From Arabidopsis thaliana (Eukaryota; Streptophyta; Magnoliopsida; Brassicales; Brassicaceae), in contig NC_003076.8 of the NCBI RefSeq assembly GCF_000001735.4, positions 22,137,835-22,201,834 of the forward strand: a stretch of 64,000 nucleotides of DNA, written 5' to 3'. Numbering within the stretch: the stretch's first letter is position 1; the number at the start of each line of letters is the position of its first letter. Positions 12,564 to 24,382 of this stretch are shown here, piece by piece. The notes below the pieces were generated by a model that was given only the letters and a program-made list of their open reading frames with translations, had not been told where the DNA came from and did no database searches. The position numbers and the translations under genes were made by a program.

Positions 12564-14946
12564 TTAGGGTTTTATGCCAAAAAAATCGTTTAAATCATCC
12601 ATTTTTCTCATTTTACCCATCACATCAAAAAAATACAATAATCATATAAAATCAAAAATAATATGCAATTTAACCTTTTCATTATAACTTTTGAAATTTA
12701 TTATTAAATAATATTGGATTTGTTTTTTTAACAAAAATCATTTGAAATGTTTGATTGAATACACCCTTTAAAATAAGTAGTTAGGTAATGATAAATTTTG
12801 TAGACAATTTTTTTTCTTAATTTTTCTTATAATTCTATGAAACCATTCATAATAAGAGAAGATTTACTACTATATATAGTCAATCAAAACGTAAAAGATT
12901 ATATACATCAATACTTGAACTAAATTATTGATTAAGAAAGATTTTGGTGGTAGAACAACATTTCCGATTTTGGTGGAAGAAAAAAACGTCTCAGTATTTC
13001 ATTTACGAAAAAAACGTGAGGAACATTTATCAGTTACTTAATCTGTTGAGAATAAAAGGAAAAGTTTTTGAATTTTCTCCAATACATACATAGGACCCAT
13101 GCCTATATAACTGAATTTATCTTTGTATATTACACAGATGAGTTATAAAAGTTCCAATAATTACAAGGACCCAGCAGAATAATTAAAAACACACAGAAAA
13201 AATCCAAATTTAAGAAATTAGAAAACAAATGGTATCACAAGTCTCACGCGTGTAAAACTGCATGAGCCACACGTGGGCCAAGCTAACCGGTTACCTGCTG
13301 CGTCTTAAACAGTAACACACAGAACAAACGACCGCTACGAACATAAGTGACAACTCATCTCCAGGTAACCGGTACAAATGGGAACCACAGAAAATCCACG
13401 TGGCATAAATCTATAAGCTACCGTCAAGTGAAACCGGTCCCCTGATTGGTTAACGTAATCATTTTCTCAATTCTGGACCCTACTGTAGTACTATGTATCG
13501 CGTGACTCTCTCATAGTGGCATATTTGTAATTTTAATTATCTAATAAATTACGTAATTATCACATCTCTTAATTAATTATCTCTTAGTTAATAAAATAAT
13601 AAGATAAGATTTCGTCATACCAAATAGATTTCAATACATCCAAATAAATCTTAACTTGAGTAAGAGATAGATTCGAAGTTGGAAAAAGACGAAATTACCC
13701 TTGAAGAGTGAGCTTTTTTTTTTGGCTGCCGCAGAATTTAACCGTTACTTTGTTTCCCTTTCATGCAAAAGCCCTATGACCCATAGCTTGCGTGGCACAC
13801 TGCTTAAAGACGAAAATAGTTTAACCATAACTGAAATTTTGACAAATATTTTATTCTAGTCAATTACATACATTAAATCACATCAGAGAAAATGTAACTA
13901 CTATTTTATTCTTGTACTTCTAAAATAAATAATGGAAGAAATAACATTTTTAGTGACGGTTATTTTAGTTTCTAGCTAGTAGTACCAATAAACAAAATTA
14001 AGTAATACTGAGCACTTTGTTGTTTTGTGTTAACTCACAAAATTTGATTTCGTCAAATACACAATAATAGTCCACAATACATCATTTCCCCCCCTATTTT
14101 CTTAAAATATCCTTGTTCTATTGCATTACTTATGATAAGATGTATTTAATAAGAAGCTTTCATCACCAACAAATGAAAAAAAAAAAACTAAATGATGAAG
14201 CATTCTGTATTACTCCTTAAACTATCAATTTCTAGCATCTAATTCGTACTCATTAGGTGTTGAATTACTCTACAATCAAAGTTAATTATATAGTATATAT
14301 ATACATAGCATATATTTCCATGCTACATTATCAGACTATATATACTACACATACGTTTGTTGTTGACAAATAAAAACAAAAATCACATGCGTTTTTCACA
14401 CCATAGAAGGATAAAAAATTATCAATTTTAGAAGAAATACTACTTTCCATGAATTAATTGTTAAAAAAAACAATGATGTACTAATTCTCAAAAAAAATAA
14501 AAAAATTCGTACGCGTGTAGTTAAAAAAGCCTTCATACCTTATATGCTTTGGTGATTAATACACATTTGCATACATATAGTTATAAATACCTTATTTTCT
14601 AAATTAGACACTTCAATCATTAATTAAAATTTTCTCAGTTTTAAAGCTAATTTTGGTGTGTCCAACCACTCTTTTGTCATTATTTCTCCACATGGAATTT
14701 TTTTATAGAAATTCTATCGATCGCTATAATATTTCCATTTTCTCTAAAAATTTAGAAACTTATGAACTTTAATCACTTAACCATATCTATTATATATATG
14801 GCCCCATTCACTCACCAACCAGGGGCAAATACGTCATTCCACCTTCTCCTTCTTTCCCATTTAAGATCCTCCCTCTTCACTTGAATCATCGCCGTGAAAA
14901 AAAAAACTTTCTCTCTTTCTCTCTCTCTCTCTCTCAGTGAAAAGCT
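12564..14946. other. Intergenic region upstream of the DUF538 gene
   Basis: No open frame of note. It contains an ACGT/CCGGT motif cluster (13245-13441), a likely TATA element around 14789-14800 and a pyrimidine (CT) run at about 14908-14935 in the probable leader of the DUF538 gene. A word 'gattgaatacaccct' near 12752 resembles the inverse of 'gggtgtattgaa' near 32948, possibly ends of a common small transposon. Confidence 0.5.
13245..13441. promoter_or_regulatory. ABRE/G-box and AACCGGT motif cluster
   Basis: Within 200 bases there are CACGCGTG (13245-13252, like the CE3 coupling element), CACGTGGG (13270-13277), AACCGGTT (13285-13292), another AACCGGT near 13367, CCACGTGG (13396-13403) and AACCGGT near 13432. 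ACGTG cores paired with a CE3-like element are the known arrangement for ABA-responsive promoters. The cluster is about 1.5-1.7 kb upstream of the DUF538 start and about 2 kb upstream of the WD40 gene, so its target is unclear. Confidence 0.45.
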
Positions 14947-16367
14947 ATGAACAAACTCATCTCCCGTATGATCCTTCTCCTCACCACTCTCCGCCTCTCT
15001 TTATCCCTCTCCTCGCCGTCGTACCCAACGGTCCACGACGTTCTCCGATCAGAAGGTCTCCCGGCGGGACTTTTACCTCAAGAGGTTGATTCTTATATTC
15101 TTCACAACGACGGTCGTCTCGAGGTTTTCCTCGCGGCGCCGTGTTACGCTAAATTCGAGACGAACGTGCACTTTGAAGCCGTCGTAAGAGGGAATCTGAG
15201 CTATGGGAGCCTCGTCGGAGTAGAAGGGCTATCGCAAAAAGAGCTCTTCTTGTGGCTTCAGGTGAAAGATATCGTCGTCGAGAATCCAAATTCCGGCGTC
15301 ATTGTGTTTGATATCGGCGTTGCTTTTAAACAGCTTTCGCTTTCTCTCTTTGAAGACCCTCCCAAGTGTAAACCTGACGGTAATTTTTTGGATTAACACA
15401 AAACAATTTTTTTGGTTTAATTAATTAGTTTTTAAACTGTTTTTTGGTTTGTTATGATAAGAATAGTTGTTTGGATTTTCTTAAATTTTATTTCCATGAT
15501 GACTAAATATACGATTCTATCATCTTAATTTTCGGTTTTCTCATTTTACCTTTGCCATGGGTTAAACTAATTAGTCGGCTTTTAAATTAATTTAGTTATG
15601 TGAAATATACATTTTTGTGTTAATAAATACTGTTTTTTATCCCAATAAATTTCAAATATTTAAGTTTTTCATTACGAAGTTCTAGATTGAATGTTTGTTG
15701 CAAAAATAAACATTTTCAAAAAAGAAAAAAATTAGTGACTATGACTAATAGCAATGTGACCATATCAGTTTTCGCTCTATTATTCGTTTAGATTCATTTG
15801 TTTTTTTTTTCAGATCGAACCGTAGAATTTAATTACAAAATTAGTTCGTTTTTCAAAAAAGAATATTGTTATTGTGGCTTGTGGGGAATAGAAGTGGTAC
15901 AGTGAAGTCATGGGCTTTGGGTTTGTGTTTTTTCTTTCTCGTTTATGTTTCGACGACTTTGAAAACTCTTTTGGATTTTATTGTCTGATATCTTTGCCGG
16001 TTTCAATACGAGTCTTGTCTCTGTAACTGCTGACATAACATTTCCTTTCCTTCTTTTACTTTCTTGTTTTTTACTTGAATAAGTAGTACATTCGATCAGT
16101 AACTTTTACCAAATTTTATCATTTGTTTTAACTTTACCTAATAGTATGAATATTATGTACGAGTACAATTCTCTTTTCCTAGTTCGAATAACCCACTTCA
16201 AGAAATGGTAACAATACAATCATTCACAGAAGTTACATTTTTCTAAGAACAGTTTTTCATTCTAACTTTTTTGGATGGTACATTTAAAGATTTATTATTG
16301 GATTTATGTATCAGGTGTTTTGAAGAAAAAGATGAGAAGAGATAGAGGATTTGAAGCTCAGAAGTAG
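14947..16367 (+). CDS. DUF538 family secreted protein
   Basis: Two exons, 14947-15379 and 16315-16367, spliced in frame to 161 residues. Exon 2 supplies only a basic tail ending 'RRDRGFEAQK'. The N-terminus is a typical signal peptide: Met-Asn-Lys then a Leu-rich segment to about residue 22, followed by Ser/Pro. The mature part carries the DUF538 pattern: 'VHDVLRSEGLPAGLLPQ', a central beta-rich segment and a final 'PPKCKPDG'. DUF538 proteins are plant-specific beta-barrels, some stress-related; no enzymatic role is established for this one. A CT-rich leader and a TATA element (about 14789-14800) precede it. The single intron (15380-16314) is long compared with the second exon. I recognise it as At5g54530. 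Confidence 0.9.
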
Positions 16368-18769
16368 AGAGAAAGACCTAAGGCCATATTGTCCATTTGA
16401 AAATTCCTAAATTGTAAACTAATCAGAAAGATTAGTATGCTAATTATATGAGTAGAATAGAATTTTGTTTGAGAGTTCTTGTAAAGATGAGACTCCCCAT
16501 GTTCTATTCTATGTTTTGTGTTTTAGAATTTTAAATTTGATATCCATTGTCTTTGACTAAATTGATGATGTTTATCTTTTTGTGATGGTTACAAAGTTGC
16601 TCCAAAACTTAAAACTAATTTATTTTTGATCGACGAAACTCGGTCAAAAATACTATGATTTGTGAAAAATTCATGTATAAGATTGTACATATACTAGGGC
16701 TAGGGCCACCAGTTTTTGAAAAGTTAGGTCTCAATGAAACTGAAGTAAATCTTTCTAAAATACTCATTTTATTTTTTTCTGTTTGTGAGTTGCGAACCTA
16801 GTATAATGAAGATTCGGGGTAATACACTACACTAACGTAGAACCAACATTTGCAGCAAACAAAGATAATAATTGCTTAACAAAACTAAACTAAATATGTC
16901 TGAAAAGATTGGTCGGCTTCAATTCTTCTCACTCAAGTCGTCGGTAGCTTTGAATACTCTTAACCAATCCTTCTCTCACGCAGAAAAGAGAACAAACATG
17001 TTTCTCGGCTACAGATTATCATCTATTGTGACTGAACCATCAAACAGTTCGTGTTCTTGATTATGCGACACCACAGTCTTAATTATTTTCAGAACTTGAA
17101 CCAATTTCTCATGAAACCTCAAACTTAGATTGCGACATAAACCAGAATGAAAAATAGTATAGCAATAAGAATACGACATTTTTCGATATTTCAACATTTC
17201 AAACAAAATGAAGTGTGCAGGATTTCAATCAAATTTTTTGCATCCTACAGGCTACACACTCTATTTTTTTTTTTTTTCGAGTTAGAACAAAAAAATCTCA
17301 TTTTTCTTCGCTGTTTGTTTTTCTCCACAATATACAACCATTCTCATTCTCTTTTTCAAAAATGCAACATTTGTTTTTCAAACTTTTTGAAACTCCCATC
17401 AAAGCCCCCTCAAATCTTGAGTAGAAAATGTGCCTATAAATGAAGAAAACGGATCCTGACAAAAGGTAGAACCATAAACATTGTGCACTAGATGTAGAAA
17501 TTGGTGAAATAAAAACAAAACAACAAAAACTGAAACCATATCGACTCAAAACTTGATGGACAAAATAGTCCTCCCAACTTTGAAGATGAGAAAGATTTGT
17601 CCATCTTTGTCCTTGTGTAGCGATTTTTACGGGGCCTAAAAATGTAATAGAACTTACTTCAGCGAGACTTGTAGGTGTGGATTGCTTTACCAACGTCACA
17701 TGTCAAGGTGATCACCAAATTACAGCTTTCTGCATTATTGACTCATCGAAATCTCTTCTTAGGTAAGATGTTTCATATATAGCTTGTCATTCCTTCATTT
17801 AAATATATACTTTCATTATTATTTTTTGGTATGTTTTGATTTTGAATACATTCTATCATGTTTATTTTGGGCACATCCCCTGAACTTGTCCCCTTTGAAT
17901 ATTTTCCAAGTTCAATTATGCTCTTTATGGTTAATTTTATGATCAAGACTTCATCAATGAATCGAAACGTTTGCACACAAAAATTGATAGATTAAAACGT
18001 ATATTTTTGGATAAAATGGGATGATCCTATTTTACCATTCAACTAATTCCCTAAAATGAATGTAGGTAGCATACTCACCATGTTTTTAATTTTAATGGAT
18101 CTAAAATATTAGACCGCTCGCTAAATACATATAATTAGAAACTTTCAGGATTACATTAATCCCTAATCGACATCTACACTTTTTGTTTCTAGAGAGAAAT
18201 CGACATAAGGAGCAAAATCAAAATGAAGACAATATGTAAACATCATCGAAGAATATACCACCCAAAAAATCTCTAATTATCTTTATAAAAATCAGTTTCT
18301 GAATTCAAGGAAAATAACACTAAACCGTAACCGAAATTTTACGTGATTGTAAAGAAAACCAATAAGTGACCCTTGAAATTTCATTTATTATATATTGACT
18401 TATTTCAAAATATTTCTATTAAATCCTTGCCAAAAATTGATAAACCGAATCTAGTCGAACAAACAGATTCGTTGATAAGATATAGTACTTTTTTTTTTGT
18501 AGGGGTTGATAAGATAAGATATACTTTGACATAGTAAACCTTGATTATATGAAGATGATTTGCCTAATTACGATAATTAATTAATATTAAACGTCGGTCA
18601 TTTACTGCTGACGTCATCATTTTACCTTAGTGGATAAGGTATTATTCTCTTTCTTCAAAACTCAAATCAAAGAATCGCAACTATACATTTCTCCAAAATC
18701 TCCGAGTTCTACAATTGTGTGATCAATCAATCTTCTCCGATTTCAAGCTTCTCGATCAAAAGAATCATC
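16368..18769. other. Intergenic region, no gene seen
   Basis: 3' flank of the DUF538 gene and 5' flank of the next gene. Open frames on both strands between 16872 and 17976 are short, overlapping and AT-driven with no domain. The last 100 bases before the next start codon are probably its leader. Confidence 0.5.
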
Positions 18770-20023
18770 ATGGGAGGAGGAAGAGCTATGGCGACGGCGG
18801 CGAAGGTTGCTGGAATCGGAGTTGGTAAAGGAGGATTCAAGGGATTTGGATTTCCTCCGGCGACTGAGCAGTTTCGTGTTAAAACCGCGGCGGCTGCGGC
18901 GTCGTCTAAACCGGTTTCGGCTTCGATTACATCGGCGGTTCATCCTTCTGTTGAAGAAGATGGGATGATTATGCAGAGACCGGTTTGGGATGATTGGGAA
19001 TTTGCTGAAGAAGAACCGATTCCTAGGGTTGTTTTTAGCAAACCTCCTAGTCTTGAAGAAGCTAAAGAAGCTACTGAAGATCTTAAAGAAGCAATTAATT
19101 TGTAAGATTTTATCCTAATTTGTGTTCTTGAGAGAATTTGAGGATTTGTGTTTGAATTTGATGAATTAGGGTTCGGTATGAGAGAAATGATCTTACTTTG
19201 AAACACTTATAAGTTTGTGATTATGTGTGTGTTGATGGATTAGGGTGTATATGTCATCTCCAAAGTCGTCTGCTGCTATGGAAGGATCAAATGATGGTGG
19301 CTCTGTTTCCAAAATGCTCTCTGGTTTTCAATCTTCTGAGAACAGAGCTGTTGAATCAGCTGTTCCACAAGTTGCTCTTCAAGCATTTGCTTTTCTAAGT
19401 GAGAACACTGCTGCGCAGGTATGTCGGTTTGCTCTCTCTTTGCTTGGTTAAAATGGTCTCTGCTCTTGTTTGGTATATGTCTCATATTTGCTTTAGTGCT
19501 ATTCTCTTTCACATGTTTGAGAGTCTAGTTGTTTATCTTTACAGACTGTTGTTGCTTCCATTGCGAGTGACCCAAAAGTATGGGATGCTGTTATGGAGAA
19601 TAAGGATCTCATGAAATTTCTTCAGACCAACAAAACCGGTAGATAAAACTTTGCTATTAACTTAGTGAATCATTTGGTGTACATGTGTTGATGATGAAGC
19701 AAGTTAATAGAAACTTTGTCAATATTTCAGCTGTTTCCTCTCAAGTTGAATCTGACAATGACGACCAATCTGAACGTTCGAGCACGACTGAGTGTGAAGT
19801 CGTGGAAACTAAGCCAATGGAACTCTTAGAGATTCTGCAGGACATGAAGCTAAAAGCTGTTCGGTTGATGGAAAATGTATCTTCCTACTTTGGTGACTTG
19901 TTTGGGTTAGGATCAGTTACAGAAGATGGAAAAGACAAGAAGCAGACGTTGTTCAATGACCCTCGTTCTCTGTTTGGATTAGCTGTGGTTGTTATCTTCA
20001 TGGTAGTTTTAAAACGTGCTTAA
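18770..20023 (+). CDS. Conserved tail-anchored protein (UCP012943-type)
   Basis: Four exons, 18770-19101, 19244-19418, 19545-19638 and 19731-20023, give 297 residues. I chose the Met at 18770 ('MGGGRAMATAAK') because the upstream in-frame Met at 18719 adds a poorly protein-like Ser/Ile stretch. The N-terminal third is Gly/Ala-rich; the middle has an acidic segment around 'PVWDDWEFAEEEPIPRV', a helical 'SLEEAKEATEDLKEAINL', then 'VPQVALQAFAFLSENTAAQ' and 'VWDAVMENKDLMKFLQT'. A C-terminal hydrophobic helix, 'LFGLAVVVIFMVVL', ends with 'KRA', the layout of a tail-anchored membrane protein with its bulk in the cytosol. Function is unknown. I recognise the family name from At5g54540 annotation. 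Confidence 0.88.
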
Positions 20024-20359
20024 GATCTCTTGTTCCTGAATTCGCCGATATAGCGGAAAAACAACTACGTACTCTGTGTTATCGTTTAAACTCTGTTTCA
20101 TTCCTTTGCTTTGTTATCGTTTAAACTCTGTTTTTTGTTTGATTGGAATGATTTGGAACCGTCATTGGATCTTTTCATAATTTATAAATAAAAAGATCCT
20201 TTGGATGTTTTATCGTTTATTTTGTTTGGATCCTTTCATGTTATAGATGTTAGTCATCAAGAGATCAACATTGCAGATATGTTTTCTTTTCCCTTCTCGC
20301 TCGCAGATGCCTATGGCAAAACACATAGTTGGCTTGTAATCATGAGATAGTTAAACCTA

Positions 20360-21845
20360 GTGTGGGACTTTCCACGTAATAAAGAGTTTGTTTGGCATTA
20401 AAAGTAGAAAATAGAAAAGGGAAGCTAATGATATCTCTCAAAAAGATCACAAATCAATTGGAGATTGAAGACTTGGTGGGCAAGGCCATTGCTCTGTATT
20501 AATTTAGGTGGAGAAAATGTGAACATATCAGGGTTTTATATCTTCTCATTCAGAACATCCTTATTCATGTCTTTACTTCTCAGCCGCCTCTCGAGGCTTC
20601 GACTTGGGAAACCTGCGTCCGTGAGATCCTCTGTTCTGATTCTCTCTAATGGCTTCTCATCATCCTCGCTGCAAACTCCTCCGTGTTCCATCATCTGCGC
20701 CAATCCTTGTGGAGCGGGTCTCGGAAAACTCGTGATTTTGAATGCTAATGAGAGTGATTACACTGATTTGGAAAAGAAGGTGCCGATGGAGTTGGTAGAT
20801 AGTGATCCAATGGTGACGATAGGGGCATCTCATGGCTGGGTAGCTACTTTGAAGGAGGACGGAATATTGCGTCTCCAAGACGATCTAAACCCTTATGCAT
20901 CAGATACAAACCCTAAACGCATCTCTCTGCCTCCTCTTGTAACTCTGCCTCGTTGCCAAACTCAAATCGTTACCAATGTGTCAATGTCCTTACCTTCTCC
21001 TGAGGATGAGGACTGTGTTGTGGCTGTCAAGTTCTTGGGGCCTCAACTCAGCTTTTGCAGACCGGCTAAAAGCAACTCCGAGTGGACCAACATCAAGATC
21101 GCAAACCCTAGCTTCTTCTCCTCACGTGTCATGTTTTCTAAGAAAGATGAGATGTTTCGTATTCCTGGGTCTGGAGGCCACCTCATCGGATCATGGGATC
21201 TCCGCACAGAGGATCACAATCCCAAGATTCAGAGGCTGCGATTCCGAAACCTTCCCGAGCTGCCTAGGGCCAAGCGGGAGCTTCTAGATTCGTGCTACAG
21301 GAGTGAACATTTGGTGGAGTCTCAATCCACTGGTGAACTTTTCTTGGTAAAGCGGTACAAGAAGGCCACCACCAGAGATACGGTAAAAATGAAAACACAA
21401 GGTGTAATGGTGTTCAAGCTAGACGAAAAAGGAAACGCTGTGTACACTCAAGACATTGGAGATCTTTGCATTTTTCTCTCAAAGTCTGAACCTTTTTGTT
21501 CTAGCAGCTCCAGGTTCCCTAACTACGTTGATATATATGATGTCGACGAAGTAGCATTTGCCTGTCTGGAGTATGATGACCCTATCACTGGTGTAACTAG
21601 TACAAACAGGGCACCTTACCATATTCCACCTCAAAATATAGACTAGTTGTTGTTTGGGATTTAGAGTATGAGTCTAGAGTCTGTTTTTTTCTCTTAAACC
21701 TTGGAAACACCAAATCTATTTTTTTCAGTGCTCTTTGAGAAAAAATTCTTTTACCTTTGTGAAGTAACTTGTCGATGGGTTTTCTTTTTATGGTTCTTCG
21801 TAATGATTTAACGTCTCTGCTGCAGTATATATTGTTATCTGAATA
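20360..21845 (+). repeat. Tandem duplication unit (partner about 23010-24555)
   Basis: The DUF295 copy 1 locus and its partner match not only in coding sequence but also upstream ('ggcattaaaagtagaaaa', 'gaagacttggtgggcaaggc', 'agaacatcct.attcatg') and downstream ('gggatttagagt.tgagtct', 'aaaccttggaaacaccaaat', 'gatgggttttctttttaygg'). The duplicated segment therefore included promoter and 3' end. In the upstream flank copy 2 has ~50 extra bases near 23030-23090 relative to copy 1. Confidence 0.8.
20567..21646 (+). CDS. DUF295 family protein, probably organellar (copy 1)
   Basis: A single-exon frame of 359 residues from the Met at 20567. An upstream in-frame Met at 20465 exists, but the tandem paralogue starts at the equivalent of 20567, which decides the start. 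The first ~40 residues are rich in Ser, Leu and Arg ('SLLLSRLSRLRLGKPASVR'), a mitochondrial-type presequence. The body matches DUF295: 'SHGWVATLKEDGILRLQDDL', 'RISLPPLVTLPRC', 'VAVKFLGPQLSFCRP', 'FRIPGSGGHLIGSWD'. There is no F-box, in agreement with the Brassicaceae organellar DUF295 branch. Function is unknown. It is the 5' member of a tandem pair; similarity extends into both flanks. I recognise it as At5g54550. Confidence 0.88.
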   Translation: MSLLLSRLSRLRLGKPASVRSSVLILSNGFSSSSLQTPPCSIICANPCGAGLGKLVILNANESDYTDLEKKVPMELVDSDPMVTIGASHGWVATLKEDGILRLQDDLNPYASDTNPKRISLPPLVTLPRCQTQIVTNVSMSLPSPEDEDCVVAVKFLGPQLSFCRPAKSNSEWTNIKIANPSFFSSRVMFSKKDEMFRIPGSGGHLIGSWDLRTEDHNPKIQRLRFRNLPELPRAKRELLDSCYRSEHLVESQSTGELFLVKRYKKATTRDTVKMKTQGVMVFKLDEKGNAVYTQDIGDLCIFLSKSEPFCSSSSRFPNYVDIYDVDEVAFACLEYDDPITGVTSTNRAPYHIPPQNID

Positions 21846-23299
21846 TAAAAAAACATATTGAGAAACATGACCACTACAGAGATCTTATTAACAACCATGA
21901 TTTGCTAAAGAAGAAAATAAGCGATTTACCCCATATTTCATTTCTACCTTTTTTCAAGTTTATGGCTGACATTTTAAAAATAATAATATATTTTAGCATT
22001 ATGACATTTATATTCATAAAAATTGCGTTTATGTTTCTTAATTTAAAAAAAAATTATATTCCTAATCCAAACAAATATAGAAAATATAAACATATACTAT
22101 TTCATGTGTATAAAAAATATATTTTAAACTTCTTTTCCTCCACTAAAAATAAAACTAATCAAAAAATCAATATGATATTATAATGGTTGTTTTTTTGCCA
22201 AAACATTGTGTTATAAATATACACAAACAATAAAAATATAAAAAAAAACTTTCGTTATAATTTTAAGTGTAAATTTTCCATTCAATTTTAATTTAAATAT
22301 ATTATTTCTTTTATTTTGACATTCTCTTTTGTTATCAATTACTGTCAGTTTTGATATATAACTTATAAACACCGTTTACCCTGACACAATTATATTAATT
22401 TAATAAAAAATCAATGATATTAGGATTTGTATATTTAGAACAATTGAATTAGATAAACTAAAATAAGAGTATAACACTAAAATAATTTGTTTATATAATA
22501 AGACGTTCAAATATCTTGAATATTAATATTTTATTCCTTCCTCACTAATCAATAAACCTAATTTGTTCGGACACAAAACAGTTTTATAGTTATGTTTTGT
22601 GTGAGTCCAATAAATAATATGCAACAAATTTTCATACAAGTATATATGTAAGTATTAAAATTAGTTATGGCTTTCACATAATTAAATTAGTTATTGCTTT
22701 CACATGTTTAGAAGTAAGCAATTCGGGGAGTTATTAGAGTCCGAGTCTTGAGTCTGTCTTTTATCTTAAACCTTAGAAACATCAATTCTACGTCTGAATA
22801 AAATATTCCAGAAAGTTCCCTTCAACGTGTATGTGAGATGAATATACGCCGTCGCCGATGATAATATCGTATCGTAGTCTCATAGGTACACCAATGCCAT
22901 ATCTTATTGCGAGGGGGATTCATTTTGACGTGGTCATGTGAAAGGACCATGAGACCTTAAATTAGTAATGGGCTTATGGCTTTCAACATTTCATTACCTC
23001 ACCTACGAGTTTGGGAGTTTCCACGTCGTAATCTTGTCTCCTTTGACCATAATATTTTACGGATACGTCTTAAGAAACAAAAATGTTAAGAGTTTATTTA
23101 GCATTAAAAGTAGAAAACCAGAAAAGGGAAGCTAATGATAGGTCGAGAGAAAAATCTCAAAAAAAAGATCGTGTGTGAACACAATTAATTAGAAGATGGA
23201 AGACTTGGTGGGCAAGGCCATTCCTCTGTATTAATTTTAGGTGGAGAAGATGTGAACATGTAAGGGTTTTGTTGCTTCTCGCTAAGAACATCCTAATTC
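21647..23299. other. Spacer between DUF295 copies
   Basis: After the copy 1 3' flank (to ~21845) comes ~850 bases of very AT-rich DNA with a 93-codon chance frame (21902-22183), then the scar of a third copy (22734-22800). From ~23010 the copy 2 promoter region begins. Near 22670-22705 a ~20-base word ('ttagttat.gctttcacat') is tandemly doubled. Confidence 0.55.
22734..22800 (+). pseudogene. 3'-flank scar of a third DUF295 copy
   Basis: The words 'ttagagt..gagtct.gagtctgt', 'tcttaaacctt.gaaaca' and 'cgtctgaataaa' occur here in the same order as just after the stop codons of both intact DUF295 genes. No coding part precedes them. The simplest reading is a former third unit, of which only part of the 3' flank survives. 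Confidence 0.6.
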
Positions 23300-24382
23300 A
23301 TGTCTCTGCTTCTCAGCCGGCTCTCGAAGATTGCCCTTGGGAAACCTGCGTCCGTAAGATCTTCTCTTGTTCTTATTCTCTCTAATGGCTTCTCATCTTC
23401 CGCGCTACAAACCCATCCTTGTCGCATCATGACTGCTCGTCCTTGTGGAGAGGATCTCGGAAAACTTATGATTATGGAGAATGCTACTGATTGTAAAGTC
23501 ACTCTTTTGGAAAAGAAGGTACCCATGGAGTTGGTGTATGTAGATGAAATTATAACGGTGGGATCATCTCATGGATGGGTAGCTTCTTTGAAGGACGACG
23601 GAATATTGCGTCTCCAAGACGATCTAAATCCATATGCATCGTATACAGACCCTAAACGCATCTCTCTGCCTCCTTTTGTAACTTTGCCTCGTTGCCAAAC
23701 CCAAATTGTTACCAACGTGGCCATGTCCTCCTCTTGTCCTGAGGATGAGAACTGTGTTGTGGCTGTCAAATTCTTGGGTCCTCAACTCAGCTTTTGCAGA
23801 CCGGCACAAAGTAACTCTGAGTGGACCAACATCAAGATCGCAAGCCCTAGCTTCTTCTCGTCCGATGTCATGTATTCCAAGAAAGATGACATGTTTCGTA
23901 TTCCCGGATCTGGAGGCCACCTCATCGGATCATGGGATCCCCGCACAGAGGATCACAATCCCAAGATTCAGAGGCTGCGATTCCGAAACCTTCCCGAGCT
24001 ACCTAGGGCCAAGCGGGAGCTTCTGGATTCGTGTTACAGGAGTGAACACTTGGTGGAGTCAAGAAACACCGGTGAAACTTTCTTGGTAAAGCGGTACAAA
24101 AAGGCCACGACCAGAGATACGGTAAAAATGAAAACAAAAGGTGTAATGGTGTTCAAGCTAGACGAAAAAGGGAACGCTGTTTACACTGAAGACATTGGAG
24201 ATCTTTGCATTTTTCTCTCAAAGTCTAAACCTTTCTGTGCTAGCAGCTCCAGGTTCCCTAACTGCGTTGATATATGTGATGTCGACGAATTAGCAATTGC
24301 GTCTCTGACGTTTGACTCCATCAATGGTGTAACTCGTACAAACGGGGCACCTTACCATATTCCACCTCAAATTATAGTCTAG
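23300..24382 (+). CDS. DUF295 family protein, probably organellar (copy 2)
   Basis: A single-exon frame of 360 residues starting 'MSLLLSRLSKIALGKPASVR', again with a Ser/Arg-rich presequence lacking acidic residues for ~40 positions. The DUF295 body is nearly collinear with copy 1: 'SHGWVASLKDDGILRLQDDL', 'VAVKFLGPQLSFCRPA', 'FRIPGSGGHLIGSWD', 'NLPELPRAKRELLDSCYR'. The two copies differ most in the segment after the presequence (about residues 50-75) and near the C-terminus; the C-terminal halves are almost identical, consistent with recent duplication or gene conversion. No F-box. Role unknown. I recognise it as At5g54560. Confidence 0.88.
   Translation: MSLLLSRLSKIALGKPASVRSSLVLILSNGFSSSALQTHPCRIMTARPCGEDLGKLMIMENATDCKVTLLEKKVPMELVYVDEIITVGSSHGWVASLKDDGILRLQDDLNPYASYTDPKRISLPPFVTLPRCQTQIVTNVAMSSSCPEDENCVVAVKFLGPQLSFCRPAQSNSEWTNIKIASPSFFSSDVMYSKKDDMFRIPGSGGHLIGSWDPRTEDHNPKIQRLRFRNLPELPRAKRELLDSCYRSEHLVESRNTGETFLVKRYKKATTRDTVKMKTKGVMVFKLDEKGNAVYTEDIGDLCIFLSKSKPFCASSSRFPNCVDICDVDELAIASLTFDSINGVTRTNGAPYHIPPQIIV

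Noticed and set aside
12752..12770. Complete Harbinger-like element using the 'gaatacaccct' end
   Set aside because: Only one end is seen; no partner terminus or target duplication nearby.
20465..20566. Upstream in-frame start for DUF295 copy 1
   Set aside because: The paralogue has no equivalent extension and the added residues spoil the targeting-peptide pattern.
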